A program made the position numbers and the translations under genes. DNA of 64,000 nucleotides, from the NCBI RefSeq assembly GCF_030817475.1, contig NZ_JAUSZJ010000002.1, positions 5,470,626-5,534,625 on the forward strand. Direction: 5' to 3'. How positions within the stretch are numbered: position 1 is the first letter of the stretch; each line of letters opens with the position of its first letter. Shown one piece after another: positions 58,984 to 64,000 of this stretch. The DNA comes from Streptomyces sp. V2I9. Lineage in GTDB: Bacteria; Actinomycetota; Actinomycetes; Streptomycetales; Streptomycetaceae. The notes under the pieces are model-generated. The model did not search any database, had not been told where the DNA came from, and worked only from the letters and a program-made list of their open reading frames with translations.

Positions 58984-59580
58984 ATGGCAAAGACCGGTAC
59001 GACGACCCAGGGGCTGCGCGCGGCGATCGAGCGCAGCGGCTACTACCCGGCCCTCGTGGCCGAGGCGGTGGAGGCCGCCGTCGGCGGGGAGCCGGTCGCC
59101 TCGTATCTGGTGCACCAGGAGACCACGTTCGACTCCAACGAGGTCCGCCGCCACGTCACGGTCCTCGTCCTGACCGAGCACCGGTTCATCGTCAGCCACA
59201 CCGACGAGCAGGCCGCCGACAGCAGCTCCCCGACGCCGTACGCCACCACCTCGACCGAGTCGGTCAAGCTGGAGCGGATCTCCTCCGTCGTGGTCAGCCG
59301 CATGGTGGCCAACCCGGAGAAGTACGTTCCGGGCACCCTGCCCCGCGAGGTCGTCCTGACCATCGGCTGGGGCGCGGTCTCCCGGATCGACCTGGAGCCC
59401 GCCGCCTGCGGCGACTCCAACTGCGACGCCGACCACGGCTACACCGGCAGCTCCACCGCCGACGACCTGAGCCTGCGGGTCAGCGAGGCCGGCGACGGCC
59501 CCGACACCGTGCGCCAGACCCTCGCCTTCGCCCAGTCGCTCTCCGAGGCCACGGCCGCCACCGCGGCGACCGGCCGCTGA
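58984..59580 (+). CDS. DUF5998 protein
   Basis: 198 residues. LRAAIERSGYYPALVAEAVE, then VASYLVHQETTFDSNEVRRH and VTVLVLTEHRFIVSHTDEQA, are characteristic of this actinobacterial family of unknown function. The fold appears PH-like or beta-rich, with a strand repeat and a conserved CGDSNCDADHGY near residue 140. The gene overlaps the next (TGATG), and this pairing with the phosphodiesterase gene suggests a joint function. Confidence 0.87.
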   Translation: MAKTGTTTQGLRAAIERSGYYPALVAEAVEAAVGGEPVASYLVHQETTFDSNEVRRHVTVLVLTEHRFIVSHTDEQAADSSSPTPYATTSTESVKLERISSVVVSRMVANPEKYVPGTLPREVVLTIGWGAVSRIDLEPAACGDSNCDADHGYTGSSTADDLSLRVSEAGDGPDTVRQTLAFAQSLSEATAATAATGR

Positions 59581-60767
59581 TGGCGCAGCCCGCGTGGCAG
59601 GACCCCGTTCCGCTGGCCCTCGACACCGCGCCCGTGCCCGAGTACGGCAGCGGCTCGCTCGCCGACCTGCTGCCGACGCTCGTCGCCGGGCAGGAGGTGC
59701 CCGGCTTCACCGCCGCGATCCCCGAGCTGACCCCGGCCGACCGCAACTGCGTCTTCCTGATCGACGGCCTCGGCTGGGAGCAGATCAAGGCCCACCCGGA
59801 CGAAGCGCCCTTCCTGCACTCCCTGCTCCCCACCTCGCGCGGCGGCACCGGCCGGCCGCTCACCGCGGGCTTCCCCTCCACCACCGCGACCTCGCTGGCC
59901 TCGGTGGGCACGGGGCTGCCGCCCGGCGAGCACGGTCTGCCCGGCTACACCGTGCGCGATCCGGGGACCGGCGAGCTGATGAACCAGCTCCGGTGGAAGC
60001 CGTGGACCGAGCCCAAGGTCTGGCAGCCCCACCCCACGGTCTTCCAGCGCGCCGACGCCGCCGGCGTGCGCACCGCGCAGGTCTCCGCGCCGATGTTCGA
60101 ACAGACGCCGCTCACCAAGATCGCGCTCAGCGGCGGCTCCTTCCTCGGCCGGCTCTCCGGCGAGGAGCGCATGGACGTCGCCGCCCAGCGGCTGGCCGCC
60201 GGAGACCGCTCGCTCGTCTATACGTACTACAGCGAGGTCGACGGCAAGGGCCATCGCTTCGGCACCGACTCCGACGCCTGGCGCGGCCAGCTCATGTACG
60301 TCGACGGGCTCGCCCGCCGCCTCGCGGAACAGCTTCCGCCGCGCTCGGCGCTCTACATCACCGCCGACCACGGCATGATCGACATCCCCTTCGACGAGCA
60401 GTCCCGCATCGACTTCGACGAGGACTGGGAGCTCGGCGCGGGCGTCGCCCTGCTCGGCGGCGAGGGCCGTGCCCGCCACGTCTACGCGGTACCGGGCGCC
60501 CGGGCCGACGTGCTGGCCGTCTGGCGCGAGGTGCTGGGCGAACAGTTCTGGGTGGCGAGCCGCGAGGAGGCGATCGCCGCCGGCTGGTTCGGTCCGGTGA
60601 TCGACGAGCGGGTCCACGGCCGGATCGGCGACGTGGTCGCCGCCGCCCACGACGACGTGATCATCACGGCCTCCGTCAACGAACCCCACGAGTCCGCGAT
60701 GGCCGGTGTGCACGGCTCCCTGACCCCCGTGGAACAGCTCGTCCCCCTCCTCGAAGTACGCTCGTAA
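59580..60767 (+). CDS. type I phosphodiesterase / nucleotide pyrophosphatase-like protein
   Basis: 395 residues from ATG 59580, overlapping the DUF5998 stop. It belongs to the alkaline phosphatase superfamily. Metal and nucleophile motifs: Asp in CVFLIDGLGWEQI, the Thr nucleophile in GFPSTTATSLASVGTGLPPG, HGLPGYTV, then YSEVDGKGHRFGTDSDAW, and DHGMIDIP. These enzymes hydrolyse phosphodiesters of nucleotides or phospholipids. No signal peptide is visible, so it is probably cytoplasmic. Thymidine kinase follows 47 bases on and may share the transcript. Confidence 0.9.
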   Translation: MAQPAWQDPVPLALDTAPVPEYGSGSLADLLPTLVAGQEVPGFTAAIPELTPADRNCVFLIDGLGWEQIKAHPDEAPFLHSLLPTSRGGTGRPLTAGFPSTTATSLASVGTGLPPGEHGLPGYTVRDPGTGELMNQLRWKPWTEPKVWQPHPTVFQRADAAGVRTAQVSAPMFEQTPLTKIALSGGSFLGRLSGEERMDVAAQRLAAGDRSLVYTYYSEVDGKGHRFGTDSDAWRGQLMYVDGLARRLAEQLPPRSALYITADHGMIDIPFDEQSRIDFDEDWELGAGVALLGGEGRARHVYAVPGARADVLAVWREVLGEQFWVASREEAIAAGWFGPVIDERVHGRIGDVVAAAHDDVIITASVNEPHESAMAGVHGSLTPVEQLVPLLEVRS

Positions 60768-60814
60768 CCCTCCCGTTCCCCGACCGACCCCCTCCGAAAG
60801 GTGCTCGACCCCTC

Positions 60815-61465
60815 ATGCCCGAGCTGGTGTTCTTCTCCGGAACCATGGACTGCGGAAAGAGCACGCTGGCCCTGCAGATCGGTCACAACCGCTCGGCGCG
60901 CGGCCTCCAGGGCGTGATCTTCACGCGGGACGACCGCGCGGGGGAGGGCAAGCTCTCCTCCCGGCTCGGCCTGGTGACGGACGCCGTCGAGGCCGATGAG
61001 GGCATGGACGTCTACGCGCACATCGTGGACCGGGTGAGCCGGGGCGGCCGGGTCGACTACGTGATCGTGGACGAGGCGCAGTTCCTCGCCCCGACGCAGA
61101 TCGACCAACTGGCCCGCGTCGTCGACGAGCTGGGCCTCGACGTCTTCGCCTTCGGCATCACCACGGACTTCCGCACCAAGCTGTTCCCCGGCTCCCAGCG
61201 ACTGATGGAGCTGGCCGACCGGATAGAGGCCCTCCAGGTCGAGGCGCTCTGCTGGTGCGGGGCGCGCGCCACGCACAACGCCCGTACGGTGGACGGCGAG
61301 ATGGTCGTCGAGGGTGCGCAGGTCGTGGTCGGCGACGTCAACCGGCCGGCGGGCGAGGTCGGTTACGAGGTACTGTGCCGCCGCCACCACCGCCGCCGCA
61401 TGACGAGCGGCTCCGCCCGTGCCGGCGCCCTCTCGCCGGACGTCCTGCCGGTGCCCTCGGACTGA
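60815..61465 (+). CDS. tdk: thymidine kinase (type II)
   Basis: 216 residues. Walker A FFSGTMDCGKSTLALQIG, catalytic Glu in VIVDEAQFLAP, and a zinc-binding lasso region (CWCGARATHNAR...CRRHHR). It salvages thymidine to dTMP and complements the reductase route encoded at 14051. The ATG at 60815 has AAAGGTG upstream. The C-terminal tail of 25 residues is variable. Confidence 0.96.
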   Translation: MPELVFFSGTMDCGKSTLALQIGHNRSARGLQGVIFTRDDRAGEGKLSSRLGLVTDAVEADEGMDVYAHIVDRVSRGGRVDYVIVDEAQFLAPTQIDQLARVVDELGLDVFAFGITTDFRTKLFPGSQRLMELADRIEALQVEALCWCGARATHNARTVDGEMVVEGAQVVVGDVNRPAGEVGYEVLCRRHHRRRMTSGSARAGALSPDVLPVPSD

Positions 61466-61599
61466 GCCGCGGGGCCGCCGGCCCGCCCCCGGCATTCAGT
61501 CCGGGGCCATCTCGCCTACGCCGAGAAGTCACCGGAGTCGGCCAGGCTTCCCTCGTCCGACCCCCGTCCGGGGGCGCACCACGAAGGAAGTAACCACCG

Positions 61600-62652
61600 A
61601 TGGATCGCAGATCGTTCATGGCCACGACGGGCCGCGCCTCCCTCCTCGCGGGCGGGGCCCTCACCGCGGGCGCCGCGCTCGCGGCGCCACCGGCCGCCGC
61701 CGCTCCGGCGCCCGACGAGCGCGGCCGCCACGATGGCGGGCGGACGGTGCGGTTCAACATCATCAGCGACATCCAGGGCGACCTGGCCGACTTCGGCAAG
61801 GCGCTCGACGACCTGCACCGGATCAACCCCGGCAGCGCCGGACTGGGCATCGCGGGTGACATCACGCCCCGCGGCTACGACTTCGAGTACGCCGAGGTCC
61901 GCCGCACCCTCCAGCGGCACCGGCACCCCGCGAGCGTCGCCTGGGCCATCGGCAACCACGAGTTCTACGTCCCCAAGTACAGCGACCCGAACACGCTCGC
62001 CCAGGACACCTGGCCCAACGGGACCACGGAGGACTCGCTCTTCCGCAGCTTCTACAACTTCGCGGGGCGGAACAAGGTCTACACCGAGATGTCGTTCGGC
62101 GGCGTCCCCGTCCTGACCCTCGGGACCGAGCGCTACGCGCACTACCACGACGCGAAGCTGTGGGACGAGGTGTGGATCAGCGACGCGCAGTTCGCCTGGC
62201 TGGAGGACCGGCTCGCCCACTGGTCGCGGCGGCGGAGGCCCGTCATGGTGCTGACCCACCACCCCCTGCCCAACACGGTGTCGGGCACCCGCAACAAGCT
62301 CTACCTCGGCGACTACCTCCAGCCCGACCGGCTCCTGTCGATCCTCGGCCGCCACAAGGACGTGTTCCTCTTCTCCGGCCACACCCACTGGGACCTCAAC
62401 CTGTCGGACTGGGCGGTCCGCAGGGTGGTCCCCGGCACCGGGAACCTCGACGGTTTCACCGTCGTGAACACCTCGGCGGTCCAGACGGGCTGGACGGACG
62501 ACGGCAAGGGCGGCGAGGTCGCGGTGGGCGGCACGTTCAACCAGGGCCTCCAGGTCGAGGTGGGCCCGCGCACGGTCGTCATCAAGGCCCGTGACTTCTC
62601 CACGGGCACCTGGCTCAAGCAGCTCACGGTCCCGCTGCACACGGCGGCCTGA
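61600..62652 (+). CDS. Tat-exported calcineurin-like metallophosphoesterase
   Basis: 350 residues; ATG after AAGGAAG. The N-terminus DRRSFMATTGRASLLAGGAL is a twin-arginine signal, ending near AAPPAAAAPA. The phosphoesterase motifs are SDIQGD (Gln where His is usual), AGDITPRG, IGNHEF, VLTHHPLP and FSGHTHWDLN. Export by Tat suggests folding with metals in the cytoplasm. The gene is likely for a phosphodiesterase or phosphatase on phosphorylated nutrients. It could be induced by phosphate limitation, but I see no PHO box. Single gene between tdk and a terminator. Confidence 0.92.
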   Translation: MDRRSFMATTGRASLLAGGALTAGAALAAPPAAAAPAPDERGRHDGGRTVRFNIISDIQGDLADFGKALDDLHRINPGSAGLGIAGDITPRGYDFEYAEVRRTLQRHRHPASVAWAIGNHEFYVPKYSDPNTLAQDTWPNGTTEDSLFRSFYNFAGRNKVYTEMSFGGVPVLTLGTERYAHYHDAKLWDEVWISDAQFAWLEDRLAHWSRRRRPVMVLTHHPLPNTVSGTRNKLYLGDYLQPDRLLSILGRHKDVFLFSGHTHWDLNLSDWAVRRVVPGTGNLDGFTVVNTSAVQTGWTDDGKGGEVAVGGTFNQGLQVEVGPRTVVIKARDFSTGTWLKQLTVPLHTAA

Positions 62653-62659
62653 GACGGGA

Positions 62660-62700
62660 GGCGGGACGGGAGGCCGGATCGGCGGCGGCCCCGTCCCGCC
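62660..62700. terminator. bidirectional terminator between convergent genes
   Basis: GGCGGGACGGG (62660-62670) pairs perfectly with CCCGTCCCGCC (62690-62700) over a 19-base loop. Confidence 0.8.
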
Positions 62701-62706
62701 CGCCCT

Positions 62707-63498
62707 TCACCGTCCGAAAGCGTCGCTCCCCGCCGACCTGACGATGGTGAACACGGCGCCCTCCGGGTCCGCGACCGTCGCCAGCCGGCCGCTCGACGCC
62801 TCGCGCGGCGGCTGCAGCACGCGTCCACCCAGCTCCACCACGCGGGCCGCCGCCAGATCGGTGTCGGCGACCTCGAAGTACGTCATCCAGTGCGGCCCCC
62901 GGTCACGCGGCAGCGCATGGCCCACCCCGTGCAGCGCTGCCACCGGGACGCCGTCCAGGTGCAGGGTCTGGTAGTCGAAGTCGGCCGAGAGGACCGCCTC
63001 CGTCTCGTAGCCGAAGACCGTCTGGTAGAACTTCGCGATCGTCGAGGTCTCCCGTGTCACCAGTTCGTTCCAGACGGGGGTGCCGGGCACGCCCGCCGTC
63101 ATCGTGCCGATGTGCTCCGACCCCTGCCAGATGCCGAAGACCGCCCCGCTCGGGTCCGACGCGATGGCGAGCCGCCCCGCCTCGCCCGCGTCCAGCGGAC
63201 CGACCGCGACCGTCCCGCCGCAGGAGCGGACGGCCTCCGCCGTGGCGTCGGCGTCGTCCGTGGCGAGGTAGGTGGTCCAGGCGATCGGGAGGTGCCGGTC
63301 GGGCGGGAGCTGGCCGATGCCCGCGACCTCCTCGCCGTGCAGCAGCCCGCGTACGTAGGGGCCCAGCTGATCGGGGCCCGGCAGGAACTCCCAGTCGAAC
63401 AGGGCGCCGTAGAACTCCTGGGTCGTGGTCAGGCCGTGCACGATCAGACTCACCCAGCAAGGTGTTCCGGGCGTACGCCGGGCGGGGGCCTCGGTCAT
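62707..63498 (-). CDS. VOC-family (glyoxalase/bleomycin-resistance) protein, two domains
   Basis: 263 residues; ATG after GGAGAG. Two VOC repeats: about 10-125 (GTPCWVSLIVHGLTTTQEFY, then ALFDWEF) and 135-260 (GTPVWNELVTRETSTIAKFY, then VFGYE). In the second, TPVWNEL and PEGAVFTI fit the usual metal-binding strands. Such proteins act as dioxygenases, isomerases or drug-binding proteins; without partner genes I cannot choose. The stop is seven bases past the terminator, so the two overlap closely. Confidence 0.88.
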   Translation of the reverse strand: MTEAPARRTPGTPCWVSLIVHGLTTTQEFYGALFDWEFLPGPDQLGPYVRGLLHGEEVAGIGQLPPDRHLPIAWTTYLATDDADATAEAVRSCGGTVAVGPLDAGEAGRLAIASDPSGAVFGIWQGSEHIGTMTAGVPGTPVWNELVTRETSTIAKFYQTVFGYETEAVLSADFDYQTLHLDGVPVAALHGVGHALPRDRGPHWMTYFEVADTDLAAARVVELGGRVLQPPREASSGRLATVADPEGAVFTIVRSAGSDAFGR

Positions 63499-63734
63499 CG
63501 TCTTTTCTCTCCTCGGACCGTTGTGGTGGCCGTACGGGGGAAGGGGGCGGGCGCGCCGCCCCCGGTCGGGGCGGGGCCCGCGTGCCCCGTGCAGATGCTC
63601 GCACCCCCCGGGGCGGGGAGCGTACCGGCCGCGCCGCGTCGTCCCGGTGCCCGGCGAAGGACGGCCGGATTCCCGCCGACCGTCCTGTCCGCTGTGGTTA
63701 CGGGCGCCCGGTGCGCTGCGCGAGGATGGCGCCC

Positions 63735-64000
63735 ATGAAGCCCATCATCACCGCATCCGCATACGCGAGCGAGTCGGCCGGACCGCGGCCGCCCGTCGTC
63801 CTGGACGTCCGCTGGCAGCTCGGCGGTCCGCACGGCCGCGCCGACTACGAGGCGGGCCACCTGCCCGGAGCCGTCTTCGTCGACCTCGACAAGGAGCTCG
63901 CCTCCCCGGCGGGCGAGGGCGGCCGCCACCCCCTCCCGGACCCGGAGGTCTTCGGAGCCGCGATGCGCCGGGCCGGGGTCGGCCAGGACACCCCCGTCGT
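63735..64000 (+). CDS. rhodanese-type sulfurtransferase, N-terminal part
   Basis: 88 residues visible; the gene runs off the window. VVLDVRWQLGGPHGRADYEA, then GHLPGAVFVDLDKELA, is typical of tandem-domain thiosulfate or mercaptopyruvate sulfurtransferases (SseA type). The catalytic Cys lies further downstream, in the second domain. The ATG at 63735 has no Shine-Dalgarno; GAGGAT seven bases upstream resembles the leaderless -10 elements elsewhere in the window. Gap 63499-63734 holds no other feature I can name. Confidence 0.87.
   Translation, partial: MKPIITASAYASESAGPRPPVVLDVRWQLGGPHGRADYEAGHLPGAVFVDLDKELASPAGEGGRHPLPDPEVFGAAMRRAGVGQDTPV

Overview
This window is chromosomal DNA from a Streptomyces species. 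GC is very high throughout, almost every codon ends in G or C, GTG and TTG starts are common, and the gene order is one I know from the core arm of Streptomyces chromosomes: hflX, lexA/nrdR/nrdJ, rnhB, recQ, whiH/hrdB, parE, parC, ptsH, patA. Gene names rest on motifs and remembered synteny; no database search was run. I see no tRNA, rRNA, IS element, prophage or CRISPR array.

Layout. 1-3.2 kb: the end of an M1 peptidase gene, hflX, and a convergent secreted serine protease. 3.5-9.8 kb: a four-gene NRPS-independent siderophore operon (class-III aminotransferase, IucA/IucC synthetase, IucB/MbtK-type acyltransferase, second synthetase). 9.8-17.0 kb: DinG-like helicase, lexA, and nrdR-nrdJ, with a LexA box and an NrdR box in the lexA/nrdR gap. 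17-25.4 kb: HIT, TerD, DUF4937, histidine phosphatase, ADP-ribosylglycohydrolase, a DUF4173-type membrane protein, RNase HII and two conserved unknowns. 25.6-32.1 kb: a RecQ helicase with a C-terminal phosphoribosyltransferase domain, divergent from a DUF4192 gene across a perfect 24-bp palindrome made of two inverted DnaA boxes, then an NrtR-type Nudix regulator and an unusual ABC ATPase-permease fusion. 32.2-39.1 kb: whiH, hrdB, a secreted trypsin-like protease, a DUF7455 gene and parE. 39.3-50.2 kb: a DUF485/solute symporter pair, a CitA/CitB-type two-component system, an HTH-citrate synthase fusion divergent from a second citrate synthase and a CobW GTPase, and parC. 50.4-64 kb: a paired M16 peptidase operon, an M23 peptidase behind a ydaO (c-di-AMP) riboswitch, a GntR regulator, ptsH, a PatA-type protein acetyltransferase, DUF5998, a phosphodiesterase, thymidine kinase, a Tat-exported phosphoesterase, a VOC protein and the start of a sulfurtransferase gene.

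How they fit together. Much of the window serves genome maintenance and nucleotide supply (helicases, LexA, class II ribonucleotide reductase, RNase HII, topoisomerase IV, thymidine kinase) or development and cell-wall turnover (WhiH, HrdB, M23 peptidase, proteases). Control is readable from the DNA: LexA and NrdR boxes, a WhiG-type promoter, an ECF-type hrdB promoter, a c-di-AMP riboswitch, ten start codons placed 6-10 nt after a TANNNT element (probable leaderless mRNAs), and strong hairpin terminators between most convergent genes. The points most worth following up are the DnaA-box palindrome at the recQ-PRTase/DUF4192 divergent promoter, the siderophore operon that lacks its decarboxylase and hydroxylase, the ABC fusion with altered catalytic residues, and the HTH-citrate synthase with its AT-rich divergent operator.
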